Of a DNA stretch of 64,000 bases, positions 1 to 11,063 are shown one piece after another. The DNA is from Sepioteuthis lessoniana (taxonomy: Eukaryota; Mollusca; Cephalopoda; Myopsida; Loliginidae), in contig OY757912.1 in NCBI GenBank assembly GCA_963585895.1, positions 85,395,609 to 85,459,608 of the forward strand. Reading direction: 5' to 3'. The position numbers were made by a program, and so were the translations under genes. Position 1 is the stretch's first letter, and every line of letters begins with the position of its first letter. The notes under the pieces are model-generated. The model had not been told where the DNA came from. It did no database searches and worked only from the letters and a program-made list of their open reading frames with translations.

Positions 1-190
1 CTTGGAAGAAATTGCGTTTCATTTTATCGGTCAGGCCGGAAATCTATATGAACGATAGTCTATCGTTAGCTGTCCATACCTTTGCTTGTCGCGTGTTGAT
101 GTCTGTTTCGGTTGATGCGACACTGCTTCCTTGGTAGGTGAACTTGTCTACAAGTTTCAGAGAACTGCCGTTTAGTGTGGAGATGTTGCA
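1..190 (-). mobile_element. LINE-1x 3' ORF fragment, cut by window edge
   Basis: Read on the minus strand, this matches the stretch of the LINE-1x reverse transcriptase ORF downstream of the palm, from the 'FTYLGSSVS' region to the 'MKRSFFQ' region. The same segment is seen at 25790-25935 and 27240-27420. It joins Rep-A2 sequence near 190 with no tail, so it is a truncated scrap. Similarity by eye to the other copies is clear. Confidence 0.8.
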
Positions 191-194
191 ATGC

Positions 195-985
195 TAAATC
201 CTGTTTATACATAAATATGATTTATAAGTGAAGGGTTTGTGTGCAACTTTATTTCTAAACGCGTCTGCGCTTATTTGTTTCATAGAGTTAAATTATTTCA
301 AGTATTGTAATTTATTGTTTATACGCAGTTAAATGGTTGTAAGCATTGCTATTTAACACAAATTTAATATTAATAAATTTATTAACACTATTTAATATTA
401 ATAATCCGTACTGATAGATTGAACAATTCTATTTAACGTATAGATGGGACTCTAACAGGTACTACCTCTCCAGGTCAAAGTGGACCTGGGTGTGATGGTA
501 ATGAAGGAGTACTTCATTTAATATCAATCATTCGTTTCCATAAAATTAAAATGGCTTCAAGAATTGCAATCTAACACTAACAGTTCTCTTCCATATTCTT
601 CCTTCGTTTGCACGTAGTTAAACGGTTTCATGTATTTTCATGTAATACTAAAAATTCTATTCAACATTGTTCTCTCGTTTGTTCCCAATTAAGTGGTTTC
701 AACTATGGTCAACTAATACTAATAATTCAATTTAACATTAACCATTTGTTTGCTCATAGTTGAATGGTTTCAAATATGGTCAATGATTGAATAGTTATAT
801 TTGACCCATAGATGGGACCCTAACAGCTGCTATCAATGTCAATGAATGGGTAATCAGCATTGACTAAAACTATAGGACTGAAGCCTCACCATCAGATGAT
901 CTAATGTCAAATCCAGGACACTCGATGAGATGCGGTCGGCTTATTCTACCGTTCCTGCCTAATGGGCTGCACACATATTTATATG
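195..985 (-). repeat. Rep-A2 retroposon copy, old
   Basis: It contains the Rep-A2 landmarks in order when read on the plus strand: the 'aaatcctgtttatac' block, repeated 'cagttaaatggtttcaa' units, two 'gggaccctaacagg' blocks (about 445 and 808), and 'tccaggacactcg' near 915, ending near 'cctaatgggctgc'. The A-rich 3' end would lie on the left, so the element is on the minus strand. It is strongly diverged, and the doubled body block suggests either two copies or an internal duplication. Confidence 0.65.
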
Positions 986-999
986 TTTATATATACATA

Positions 1000-1000
1000 G

Positions 1001-1047
<47 letters not shown>

Positions 1048-1066
1048 TAGATAGATAGATAGATAT
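1000..1066. repeat. (AT)n-(GATA)n compound microsatellite
   Basis: A perfect AT run passes directly into GATA repeats. Smaller compound arrays follow at 1279-1319 (CT then TA) and 1349-1392 (AT). The small ORF at 1272-1604 lies in these repeats and is not a gene. Confidence 0.97.
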
Positions 1067-1279
1067 ATATATGCATTTAGTTCTCATTTAATAATCACAA
1101 TGCCAGAAGAAAGACGAGGCAATCACTGAGAATCAAAATCATCGACAATGGTTTGCTTACTTAGCTCGCAAATCATTATACGTTGTGAGGTGTCCATGCT
1201 TAATATTATTTCCTGGAGATTTCCTTTCAATAAAACAAAAATGAAGCCGTCATTATCTTCTTAATTGGGCTGTGAAACA

Positions 1280-1319
<40 letters not shown>

Positions 1320-1348
1320 ATCATGAAGAGAATGACAATTTATAGACA

Positions 1349-1391
<43 letters not shown>

Positions 1392-1654
1392 AAACTGCAT
1401 CTGATATTAAGGAGTTCTAGAGATCTGAGGAGCGTAGAGTACCCCTTCATTGCCATTTCTTACCAGTCCACTCTGCCGGAAGTGGTATTAGCTGCTAGGT
1501 TCCAATCTATGAGTCAAATATATCTATCTAACAATTATTCGTATTTGACAGGGCCTTGTGGAAAAAAAAAAACCTTGATAAAAAAAAATACATATGCACA
1601 ATGAATGTGAATATATATGTAAATTGAATGCGTTTTCCTAAACTGTTGGCATAA

Positions 1655-1722
1655 ATGCGGGTTGACACGCCATTAAAATCAATCCCTCACTCACTCAATC
1701 GATCAATCAATCAATCAACTAG
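1655..1722 (+). repeat. Retroposon 3' tail with (AATC)n
   Basis: The motif 'gggttgacacgccattaaaa' is followed by AATC repeats. The same tail occurs at 20413-20460 and 35505-35550. It is the terminal part of the Rep-A/SINE-Q type 3' end with a tetranucleotide tail. The body upstream is unrecognisable. Confidence 0.6.
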
Positions 1723-1921
1723 CCCCTTCCCTATGATTTTCAATGAAAATCATTTTTTGTAGAGGGTGAATTTCCTTGTTAATCTTTCTTCGAAGAAGTC
1801 AGACTCTACTGTTCCAAAAATTGCGTTTTTAACGTCACTTTGAAATTAACATCTGTTTTCCATACATTTTTTCCCGAATACTATTGAGAGAACCCGCCAA
1901 GATTGGCGCCTAAAAACCAAA

Positions 1922-2005
1922 TTAGAATAATTAGAAAAGAAAAAAAAGAAAAAGAAAAAGAAAAAAAAAAGGAACAAAAAAAAACAAAGTAAAAAAAAAA
2001 TTAAA
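1922..2005. repeat. A-rich low-complexity tract
   Basis: Mostly A with scattered G and C. It could be an old poly(A) tail, but no element body is visible next to it. Confidence 0.8.
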
Positions 2006-2094
2006 ACAGAAAATAATTCTTCCCTCTAATCATTTAAAAAATAATTGATTAATAAAAATAATGTCAAAAACACTTTTTGCCCATAAAATGTATT

Positions 2095-2345
2095 AACCCA
2101 ACCCCTCCGGGATGTGACACAAGATCAATTTTAAGAGGAGTACTGCTGATTTAAATTCAGAGTTTTCCTTCTAGCGTGGTTGTTCTGCTAAAGCCAAATA
2201 AATCGGCCAGCCCTGCTCTTTACCCGCAGTTTTGTAGGGAGTGCAGATGAGTACATTCTTTTTCCAAGAGTATTAGCGTGAAGTGACAACGAAATCGGGT
2301 CGCCGTGTCCATTTCCAGAGGCGATAACCGTTTCGTCATACGCTT
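2095..2345 (-). mobile_element. SINE-P, old copy
   Basis: Read on the minus strand, it has the SINE-P order: a tRNA-like head near 2330, the central 'cttttggaaa'-like block, and a 3' part ending near 'ggaggggttgggtta' at 2097. The copy is heavily mutated. A second, even older copy lies at 2440-2625. Confidence 0.6.
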
Positions 2346-2439
2346 CCACCAAGTTTATCTGTATAATTGAGAGCTATCCAGCATAAAAATAGCTGGCTTG
2401 TAGGAAGATGGTTGTTGAGAAAGAATGGCATATTGCTTT

Positions 2440-2625
2440 GACTTGTTGCCGTATCAAGATTAAAGAACACTCTTTGCCCTACCATTTACCCATAAATAGA
2501 TGAATTCATGCTTTTTCCACAAGCATTAGCTCAGTGTGCTCGCTAACAGTCTAGTCAAGGATTCGAACTCGAGTCGCTAATTTCATTTCTTATAATGATA
2601 TCCGTTGTGCTAAGCATGCCTCCAG
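2440..2625 (-). mobile_element. SINE-P, very degraded partial copy
   Basis: The minus strand carries a B-box-like 'cgagttcgaatcc' (about 2560-2575) and the central domain remnant 'atttacccataaatagatga' around 2487-2506. No TSD was found. It is identified only by comparison with younger copies at 6630 and 18124. Confidence 0.45.
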
Positions 2626-2629
2626 TTTT

Positions 2630-3600
2630 ATGCAGGTATGAACAGTACTTAATCGTATTTTTCTATCCATGAATAAGCATTATAAGTAATTTCTATGTTA
2701 TTACATATTCAACTAAACGATTTACGTTTAAGATCTTGATAGAATTATATATTTAGAGTATTGGTATATGTGCGATGCCATATCTGTGCTAAAACATGTC
2801 CGAATGTATATCACAGAAAGCTTCTTTTTTTTTTTTTAAAAGCATTTATATCTTAATTCGTATGTATTTATTCGAATATAAAATATACCATAGGAAACCA
2901 TGATCTCTATTATGTCTTTTGTTCTTCAGAAAAAAAAATTAAATACTCCGACCTTCTTCTTACTTTTTAGAAATATATTTACGTTAGTAATTGTCTTGGC
3001 GTATGAGAATACAGTTCATTATTTTCTGAATTATTTATTTCTATTTTTATTTTTTGAAAACGTAGACCAGCCTTAATTCTGGGAGGAAGCATTTTACAAC
3101 TTTCTGCTTTTAATGAACAGTTAAAGGTAGCAATTTGTATTTTTCCTGTGCAAATATACACGTTCTTAAACGCACGCTGAATACGAGAGCGAAATGAATA
3201 AAAAAAAGAAGTACGCATGCGCATAGCGTTGCGTATAAAGACGCGCATTAAGATATTGTTAATGTTTTCAGCTCCATCATTTGCTCAATGTTTAAGATAT
3301 TCTTCACAGTTTTTTCTTTCGAAGTTATCTTAACTCCATAATGCTTGTAAAATAACTCTGTAATACCGTAGTGATGTCAACCATAGTTGTCTCCTCCAGG
3401 ATCTACGGTAAAGTGATATGGTCAGTTATAAAGAAAACGAAAGGCTAATTTCTAAGGAAGGACAAGAAAAGAAAAAATAATTAGAAAAAAGGCAGGTATA
3501 GAATCTATGGGGGTATGTAGTTGACATCTGAGTGATTTAGGCTAAAGCAGTTATGGGTCAGTCAGTCATGGGTGAATGACTGCGTTAGTTGAGGATAACT
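2630..3600. other. AT-rich DNA with nothing recognised
   Basis: No domain, repeat family or structured RNA was recognised. A minus-strand ORF of 89 codons (2979-3248) has no recognisable motif and is probably chance. Confidence 0.5.
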
Positions 3601-3604
3601 AGAA

Positions 3605-4125
3605 AAAAACCGTATGTCCCCAAAATCTTCTGCGTATCTGTTGGACTTGCAGAAAAGGATGTTCCTCCAGCCGACACCAGGCGGAGGAAGGGGACGACTC
3701 GTTTTGAGGGAGTTTTCTGCCAGACGTGGTGAGGTAAAGACAGTTAAATACCAGCCAGGGAGATATAAACATAGACAAAGATTTCAGCCCCCATTTTGGA
3801 GTGAGCTCCGAAAAGGAGCCTCACATAACCGATGCGAACCCATGAAGACAAATGCAGGAAACAAACATGTTAGAAGAACAAGAAAATACAGAAAGAAAAT
3901 TCAAGGTCTGTGCCTGCTCTCTCTCTTTCTCCTCGTGACATGTTGTTTCTCTTTGCTCTGCTAACGCGGTCGATTCCTCTTTCGTGCTTCTTTCTCTCGG
4001 CGACTACTTACAAATTGTAGTAGGGAATAAACCTTTGTGAAGTTAACTAAAACAGAGTTTCCTGTGTTCCTTAACTTTTTCCGCTGCGGGGTCACAATAG
4101 GGTTCGACTACTGCTATAGACGTAG
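3605..4125 (+). promoter_or_regulatory. LTR-like block with poly(A) signal, bounds unclear
   Basis: This is a less AT-rich block with an ORF of 116 codons (3614-3964) of low-complexity basic composition, CT-rich sequence, then a canonical AATAAA near 4027 followed by a T-rich downstream region. Promoter plus poly(A) layout in a short block resembles an LTR or a short transcribed element. I found no matching ends or TSD, so the class is a guess. Confidence 0.25.
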
Positions 4126-4234
4126 TGATACGACCATTAACAGGTTCGAGCATGTGGTGGTACAAATGTCTATTTAGTACTGTTATATCACAACTGTCCA
4201 TTTGGTACCGTAACGGTACACAACCACCTATATA

Positions 4235-4789
4235 TGAGGTTCATTCAATAAATAAGGTGAATTTTAACTAAGAAGTTGGTAACAGGAAGTACTCTTTACA
4301 GTCGCACATTCTCCAAGAAAATCAATAATCATTGGTCTTTTCATGTCCAATAGGAATATCAGCATGACCTTCTTTACTAAATCCTGCGCCCGGAACTTTT
4401 TCTTTCCAGGAGAGTCAGTGTGTTTCCATTTCATGGCCTGCCTTTTCGACTCAAACTCGTTGTGACAAACTTTTGTTTAGCCTATTTAAAAACCTTTCCA
4501 TAAAAGATGCTTCCCCGAATATATCACACATTATTTTGTAAATTTCACATTGTTTGCATTTCTCAGTCACCAAAAATTTGATGACTGGTTTCTGTTCAAA
4601 CCTGGAGCACTCTCATTTGCTGCCATTTTGAAATTATTCAAAATGAATATTTTTGCAAGATAATAATAATTTTTGTGATAAACCAATTTCAAATAATCCA
4701 GTGCTTACATTTATGGAAATAAAAGTTTTTAATAACAAATTTATTTGGCTTTTTTCAAAAAATTCTCCATATTTATGGAGTGAACCTCG
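4235..4789 (-). mobile_element. mariner deletion derivative with TIRs
   Basis: Terminal inverted repeats of about 31 bp (left 'gaggttcattcaataaata', right complement 'gaggttcactccataaata') differ at about five positions and are flanked by the TA dinucleotides expected for Tc1/mariner (4233-4234 and 4790-4791). The minus-strand translation shows two separated pieces of a mariner transposase. One is N-terminal helix-turn-helix-like sequence ('VIKFLVTEKCKQCEIYKIM', about 4550-4610). The other is from the catalytic half ('MKWKHTDSPGKKKFRAQ', about 4385-4440, then 'IDFLGECATVKSTSYC'). The segment between them is missing, including the first catalytic aspartates, so this 555-bp copy cannot encode an enzyme. 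A full mariner is about 1.3 kb. The family is a confident call by motif; the subfamily is unknown. Confidence 0.8.
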
Positions 4790-4799
4790 TAAATATTAA

Positions 4800-5638
4800 A
4801 AATAAAGCTCCACCCTAAATAACACAGTTATGTTGTATGAAGAAATGTATTGAGATATAGCAATGGTCTGATATCTGAAGCCCAGACGCTTGGATCTTGA
4901 CACATCTGTCTCAGATATTCCTGATTGGTGGTACTTTAGGAAAACGTTATTCAACAGCTTTCTCGTGGATCTTAAAGACTTCTTCTCCCAATGGAATATC
5001 TGCGACAGAAAAGCTAACCCTATTTTTCTATAATATCTCTTCTTGGCTTTATACATACATTTTGTCTTGCGAGGACAACGAGACTACTGTTGGCATCCTT
5101 CAAGGAATCTTCACTTTTCATTTCGCGTACGTTTTTAAAGCCGAAGGGACCATCCTGAAGATCAAAAAACGAACGCCGGTCTATGACAAAACATTTTTTT
5201 TTTGCTTCCTTCCTCAAAATAACATTATAGAAACATTCTTTTATAATCATTCTTTGTGTCTGGCAGTAATTAAAGTTTCTTAACGAAGATCAAGGATAAA
5301 AATAATTATAGACTAAAAAAACTTTATTAATTCTTTAGTTAATAAAGGAGACATTTCTTAGCAGTCAAATACAGAGAGACATAGTCACTGAGAAACATTT
5401 GTTTATGTGAAGTGGGTATTTGATTTAGGCAGGGGGTGCGATCAAAAGCATGGCTGAAAAAACTCGAATGGGTGATCAGAATTAAAAATTAAACAAAAAA
5501 GTACATTTTAATTGGAAAGGTACATTTTGATTAAAAGAAATTAATTCGAAAAGGGACATTTTAATTAGAAATATTCAGGCAAAATATAATCTCTGGTAAA
5601 ATGTTAAAAGGGCTATCAGTTGGGTAGTGAACTAAACA

Positions 5639-5640
<2 letters not shown>
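4800..5640. other. No gene recognised; overlapping short ORFs
   Basis: ORFs exist on both strands (plus 4897-5283, minus 4796-5056 and 5020-5250), and neither strand shows a motif I recognise. The minus-strand pieces lie in adjacent frames and could be an old transposase, but I cannot name it. Confidence 0.3.
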
Positions 5641-5641
<1 letters not shown>

Positions 5642-5703
<62 letters not shown>

Positions 5704-5946
5704 GCAATGGCTCTATCTTTATCATTTAAATTTATATGATGTTTTCCAAGACATGCAAGTGTAAATTTAATGGAATAAGCAAATATTTAGAAAAAATATA
5801 ATAGAGTAACCCAATGTATATTTTGTGAAGACAGAGTGCTTAACTGTTAAATAAAAAATGTTTCGCGTTTTATCTGTAATTAGTTTATTAATTCCTAAAT
5901 GAAAAAGAACAACTTCTATATTTTTTTGCCAGGGATATATATATAT

Positions 5947-5978
<32 letters not shown>
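5642..5978. repeat. (CT)n(TA)n and (AT)n microsatellites
   Basis: A CT run of about 32 bp passes directly into a TA run (5642-5701). A second AT array lies at 5934-5978. Between them is AT-rich DNA with no feature. Confidence 0.95.
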
Positions 5979-5980
<2 letters not shown>

Positions 5981-6565
5981 TGATTTCCTCGCTAAAAAGA
6001 CTGTTAATTTTTGTGCCAAAATAGGCACGAGGAGCAGTAATTTTTGCATCTGTGTTTTTGCACTTATTGACCAATCGGCACTTTCGTTTGGGATGCGTCC
6101 TTTCTTTTTCTTTTTTAAAAGAAATTTCTTTTTGATGGCAGACGATCATACTTGAATTGCATCAAAGGATCAGAATTGAACATAATTTAAGAAATCTTTT
6201 CCCTCACAAGATTGTTAAAAAATCATTTTTTAATCAATTAGAATTATAGATAAATCGATCAACTTTTTAAATCTAATCTCAAGCCTACTGAAATTCTATA
6301 TATAAAGTGATGAAATAAACACTCAGTAGATATAAATCAATTTCTATTTCTGCTCAACTTTCGGCTTTATTTCTCTAGAGTGAAAAATCCAACATTCTTT
6401 TCCTTCAAGGATGTATTTAATTTCAACATCTACGAACAAAAATATCTTATTACCCTTTTTTCTTAATAGTAGTACAAACTTCAAAATTCAAGAATATAAT
6501 TCTTATGAGTTTGGTCAGATTCAAACGTAATTACTGATGATGGATTGACAAATAACAGGAACTTT

Positions 6566-6573
6566 CGCGCGCG

Positions 6574-6604
<31 letters not shown>

Positions 6605-6606
6605 TA
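6566..6606. repeat. (GC)(AC)n(AT)n compound microsatellite
   Basis: Alternating GC, AC and AT dinucleotides in direct succession, immediately upstream of the SINE-P target duplication at 6612. Confidence 0.95.
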
Positions 6607-6629
6607 ATCGTATCTCTTTTGCCATTTGC

Positions 6630-6911
6630 TGAAGATGCCAGTGGTGTAATGGTTATCGTCGTAGGAAATGGACACGAGTTCAAATCCTGGACGAAACTGA
6701 TTGCATTTCCCATAGCACTAATACCCTTGGGAAAGGTATGAATCCAATTATTCTCCCTCCAGCTATGGGTAAATAGTAGGACAGACTGGATTCTTCAGCC
6801 TTGGTGAGGCAACTAGTCTAGGAGAAGGAAAACTCTGAATTCAAACCCGTTAAACTCCGCTTAAAAATTGACCTTGTGTCATATCCTGCCCGAGCGGAGG
6901 GGTTGGTAAAT
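6630..6911 (+). mobile_element. SINE-P, full length with TSD
   Basis: A tRNA-derived SINE. The head has an A-box-like 'tggtgtaatggttat' and a B-box-like 'gagttcaaatcc', i.e. an internal RNA polymerase III promoter. The central domain reads 'cccttgggaaaggtatgaat' then 'ctccagctatgggtaaatag'. The 3' part ends 'gcggaggggttggtaaata'. It is flanked by near-identical duplications of 'atctttttgccatttgc' type (6612-6629 and 6912-6928; one extra base on the left). The target is the 5' end of a Rep-A copy. It is non-coding and depends on a LINE for movement. Confidence 0.9.
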
Positions 6912-6928
6912 ATCTTTTTGCCATTTGC

Positions 6929-7250
6929 CCAGTCGGTTGGGGCTGTAGAATACACCGAAGGCTGCTCTGTAGAAGGGTAAGACCCCCCCACGAGTGTTCT
7001 AGATATGACACTAAACAATCTGATGGTGAGGTTCCAATATTGCTGGAGCTTTGGGGAATGCGGAGTACCCCTCATTGTGATCGCTCCCAGGTTCCATCTT
7101 TCCCGAGCTGTTAGTACCTGATAAGGGTCCTATCTATGGGTTGAATAGAATTAAACTGTAGTTTCATGAGTTTACTGTTTTTTTCATTTAAACTGCATAT
7201 TTATGCTAAATTGAATTATCTGAAATAGAACTGTTTTGACATTAACTCTG
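6929..7250 (+). repeat. Rep-A, 3' truncated copy
   Basis: It begins with the Rep-A 5' end 'cagtcggttggggctgtag', has the body blocks 'gagtgttctagatatgacac' and 'gggtcctatctatgggttg', then stops inside the repeated 'aactgaattgtttgaaatag' region where a second copy starts. SINE-P is inserted exactly at its 5' boundary. Confidence 0.8.
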
Positions 7251-7915
7251 TGTATTGCCTTGTCGGCTGGGGCTGTAGAATACACCGGCTGCTGCTCTGC
7301 AGAGGGGTAACCCCCCCCAACGAGTGTCCGGGATATGACACTAAACAATCTGAGGGTGAATTTTCAGTGATTCTGGGACTTTGGGGAATGTGGAGCACTT
7401 CTTCATTGTCATTGCTCCCAGGTCCACTCTGGCCCGGAATGGTAGCACCTGATAGGGCCATATCTATGGGTTAAATAGAACTAACTGCACGCTTACGCTA
7501 AACAGAATTGTTTGAATGAAAACTGTTTGACTAAACTGAATTACTTGAAATAGAAATGTTTTTTACAATTAAACTGTGTACTAATAATTAAACTGCATAC
7601 TTATGCTAAACGGAATTGTTTGAAATGGAACTGTTTTTGACATTGAAACTCTATTTACACTAAACTGAATTGTTTCATAAAGAACTTTTTTGACATTTAA
7701 ACAAAATCTATACTTATACTAAACTGAATTAGCTAAAATAGAACTATTTGAAGAAACTGAATTGGTTGAAATAAAAATGTTTTTGACAATTAAACTGTGT
7801 ACTCGTGCTAAACTGAATTGTTTGAAATAGAACTGATTATTGGTATAAAAATGGATTTGGCATTAAATAACCTATAAAGGTTGATATACCATAAAACCCA
7901 TACAATTAACCAACA
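7251..7915 (+). repeat. Rep-A, near full-length copy
   Basis: It runs from the 5' motif 'gtcggctggggctgtagaat' to the 3' tail 'ggttgatataccataaaacc' near 7895. It includes several internal tandem units of about 50-60 bp built on 'gctaaactgaattgtttgaa'. Head-to-tail with the copy at 6929. The short ORFs here have no coding signal. Confidence 0.85.
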
Positions 7916-8159
7916 AATCATTTTATTAGGAAATTGGGTCAATGTGGTAATCACACAGTCAAAGGATGTATATAAGTAAAGCCTCGAGTCGTCCCAATTT
8001 TCACTTTCGTCATCAAAAATATAGTCATCTTTATCCACACAGTATCGGCTGTTAACAAGTGATCTTGCATACATCAGCAGAAATTCAGTATTATTATCAT
8101 TATTATTCTAATAACAATCCTTCACTATTTCTTAAATAGAAGCATTATTATCATGAAAA

Positions 8160-8702
8160 TATTGCATTTTGACGGAGACGTCAATCAGGGATTTCTGGGA
8201 CAGGATATTCCAGTTGTGTAAACAAAGAGATTACCGGAAAACAGGTGGAGAGTGGGTGTATGTAGATCACGTCGGTTGACAACCGGAAGGACAACCGGAA
8301 GAACTTGGAGGCGTTATGAAATTATTTAAACACAGGTACCCACGTCAGTCAGTCAGTCACAGAGTCACAGTAAGCCAGTTGGAGCCACAACCAAGTCAGG
8401 GCAGTTGCTGCGTTAGGCGCCACTCGCATTGGGGAGCATTTTCACCTCCCCACCGAGCAGCAGAAGAAATCCTAAGTGGGGCCCTAAACATGAAATCAGA
8501 ACGCTCGTTAAGAAAATGTCAAAATAACAGTCTCCCGCCAGTCTGTGTCTGCGTCCTTCGTCTCCTTGTCTTTATCTCTATCTCACACTTACGCCACTTT
8601 CGACTCTTTCGAACAATAAAGATGAGAGACATTCATTTTTGTAACCAATTGTTATAGTCCTCCATTCCTTTATCATGGCTACACTATAAAAAGTTGTTAC
8701 AA
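8160..8702 (+). promoter_or_regulatory. LTR-like block: CRE, AATAAA, bounds unclear
   Basis: GC-richer than its surroundings, with a CRE-like 'gacgtcaat' near 8178, a CAGTCAGTCAGTCA run near 8344, an AATAAA near 8617, and a possible LTR end in 'gttgttaca' at 8701. No matching left end or TSD was found. The 113-codon ORF (8316-8657) lies inside and has no recognisable domain. Confidence 0.3.
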
Positions 8703-8734
8703 TAGGAACCCAACAGGTCCTCGGATAGTCTAGT

Positions 8735-9290
8735 AGAGCCTAAACCTGATAGCATTAATTCCATTTCAAACCATTCAGCTTAGCATGACTACACAGTTAT
8801 AGTGTCAAAACAGACATATTTCAAGCATTTTTAAATATACAAACAGTTCTATTTCAAACAATTCAGTTTAGTATATGTTTAGTTTTTTTTATCACAGTTA
8901 AGTGTCAAGAACAGTTCTATTACAAATAATTCCGTTTAGCATACAAAACTGGTTCGATTTCAGACAATTCATTCGAATCAGTTTAGCAAGAGTACACAGT
9001 TTAAATGTCCAAACAGTTACATTTTAATCAATTCAATTTAGCGTAAGGAGACAGTTGAGCTCTATTTTACCCATAGATAGGACCCTATTTGGTGCTACCG
9101 CTCCGGTCCAGAGTGGACCTGGGAGCGATTGCAATGAAGGGGTACTCTGTATTCAGCAAAGATCCAGCATTACCGGGACCTCACCATAAGATTATTTAGT
9201 GTCATACCTTGGACACTCGTTGACGGGTGGGTCTTACCCTTCTGCAGAGAAGCAGTTGGTGTATTCTACAGCGCAAGTCGATTGGGCAAT
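8735..9290 (-). repeat. Rep-A copy lacking its 3' tail
   Basis: Reading the plus strand, internal 'aattcagtttagcat' units are followed by 'cccatagataggaccctatt', 'tcataccttggacactcgt' and 'ggtgtattctacag'. The end at about 9288 matches the Rep-A 5' end 'ttgggcaatt'. The tail side is missing. Confidence 0.75.
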
Positions 9291-9309
9291 TATGTATAGA
9301 GGCTTGGGA

Positions 9310-9610
9310 ATCGCGTTCATTGTATGTTAATTAACATTTTTGTTGCTTCTTAAGAGTTTTTTTCACGTGGTTTTGTCGAGTAGGAATCACTTTCAAATGG
9401 ATCTGTTGGACCCAATGACGGGAGCCTTACAAGTACGATTACTCCAGCTCAGAGTAGAGCCGGGAGTAATGGCAGTAAAAGGGTTACTCAACATTCCTCA
9501 GATCTCCAGAATGGGACTTCTACAGTTTATACCCAGAACACCTGTTTTTAGGAAAGGAGGCTTGTCCCTCTGCAAGTGATACAGTCAATATATTTTGAGC
9601 CCAAACTGCT

Positions 9611-9650
<40 letters not shown>

Positions 9651-9900
9651 TATCTTGCACACGAATAATCTTTGAATAGTTACGACTACTCCTGGTCAGA
9701 GTGGAGCTGGAAGTAATGACCATGAAGAGGTACTCTACATTCATCAGATATCTGTAACTGGAGTCTGCACATTAGATATAGTTTAATGTCATATTTGGAA
9801 CATCCCTTTTTTTGTGTGGGGGCTTCTTACTCCTCTGTAAGGGGATACAGTCAGCGTATTCTAAGTTCCTCTGACAGGAAAGGCCGTCAACTGGACACTA
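9310..9900 (-). repeat. Two diverged Rep-A body fragments
   Basis: Fragments at about 9395-9605 and 9680-9890 each carry the body block (sum of 'gtcagagtggagctggaagt', 'gaggtactctacattc' and 'cagtcagcgtattctaag'). They are separated by a (TA)n(GA)n microsatellite at 9613-9650. The ORF at 9340-9579 is a shadow of the repeat. Confidence 0.65.
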
Positions 9901-10239
9901 AGCCTAACAGAAAAGCTTTCAGTTCAAGCTGACTGTCCGAATTCTGGGTGCTAAATTTTTTTCCTTTGACGATGAAGTACCAATCTAACGTTGGAGTTTG
10001 GAGTTGAAGAAGCTTCCAATATAAAATGATGAATGAAAGATCAGGGTAGAATGACCTTGGGGAGAGAAATGGAATTTAACGTTACTTATGACATTCAAGT
10101 ACGGATTACGGTACCCACCCAAGCCTACTTCTCTGAATTGAGGGTGGGGTTGAGGAACTAAAGACAAACATTCCAGCAGTAGTGGAGACTACAACGCTGG
10201 CAGACATTCTCAGAATCATTTTCATGAATCGACCAGGAG

Positions 10240-10441
10240 TCCGCCATTTTCTTTGCTTGCAGTTAATGCAGGGTGATGGCGGTGCTGGCGCACACTGACA
10301 GTTTCACGTGCTGACGTTCCATACATGTGCAAAGCGTGCTGGGGCCCGAAATCGCCCATCAAGACGCCATTTTCGGGTGACCTGAATGTCAATCGCTTAC
10401 ATCCCCAGTGAAATTTTGACGGGTGATAAAAGTAGCGTCCA

Positions 10442-10490
<49 letters not shown>

Positions 10491-10665
10491 AGAAATACCT
10501 CCTCAGAAAAAGAAGGAGCTATAAGTCACAGAGGGAGGGAAAGAAACGGAAAAGAGAGTTGTAGAGAGGTGGAGTCAAGAAAGGGATTTAGTTTTCTTCC
10601 TGTTCGGTGAATAAAGCCGATTCCATTGTCAATACAGTTAGTCTGACCTTTGGTTCTCAAGTTCG
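10240..10665 (+). promoter_or_regulatory. LTR-like or short transcribed block
   Basis: GC-richer sequence with CRE/E-box-like sites ('tttcacgtgctgacgttcc' near 10300), a (GA)n run at 10446-10484, AATAAA near 10610 and a T/G-rich region after it. This resembles the blocks at 8160 and 40100 in layout but not obviously in sequence. No TSD was identified. Confidence 0.25.
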
Positions 10666-10669
10666 AATC

Positions 10670-11045
10670 ACTGAACACTTTTAGTTCCTTGCAATCGTTC
10701 TTTTGAACCCTAATCCCTTTCGCCACCGTATAACGAAGTACCATCTTGAATCGAAGAACAAAACCAATTCCAAAGACCTTTTGTGTCATCGTGTGAAAGA
10801 AGCTTTTATGAATACTGACACACACAGAGTTTTTAACTGTAGAAATATGCTAGTATGAAGTTTCTGCTTAAGTGTTTGCAAAATCTAAAAAGTGCACAGT
10901 CTATTTAATGGATGCAGAAAATCAAAGAATTTTTCGGACTGTTAAAGTTCCTGTTTTACAGTTCACAAAATGTTTCAACCTATTCATTTTCCGACCTTCT
11001 GTAAGAGTAAAAAAGCATTTTCATCAATAAAATAGAATGAATAAA
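10670..11045. other. No feature recognised
   Basis: Moderately AT-rich with no repeat family I can assign. The minus-strand ORF 10526-10825 overlaps the LTR-like block and shows no motif. Confidence 0.4.
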
Positions 11046-11063
11046 TAGATAAATAAATAATGA

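Noticed and set aside
6534-6560. Additional hammerhead at a CTGATGA site
   Set aside because: CTGATGA is present, but no stem II and GAAA follow at the required spacing. Likewise the minus-strand site near 45247.
6630-6700. tRNA gene
   Set aside because: The A and B boxes belong to SINE-P. No acceptor or anticodon stem folds, and the element continues into the SINE body. The same holds for all SINE-Q and SINE-K heads.
7216-7474. Overlapping ORFs on opposite strands
   Set aside because: Both are inside Rep-A and are not conserved among its copies.
8316-8657. 113-codon gene
   Set aside because: It lies in an LTR-like block with no recognisable domain, and the frame contains the CAGTCAGTCA run.
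10386-10610. Small gene at the (GA)n array
   Set aside because: Arg-Glu repeats come from the microsatellite, and the rest has no motif.
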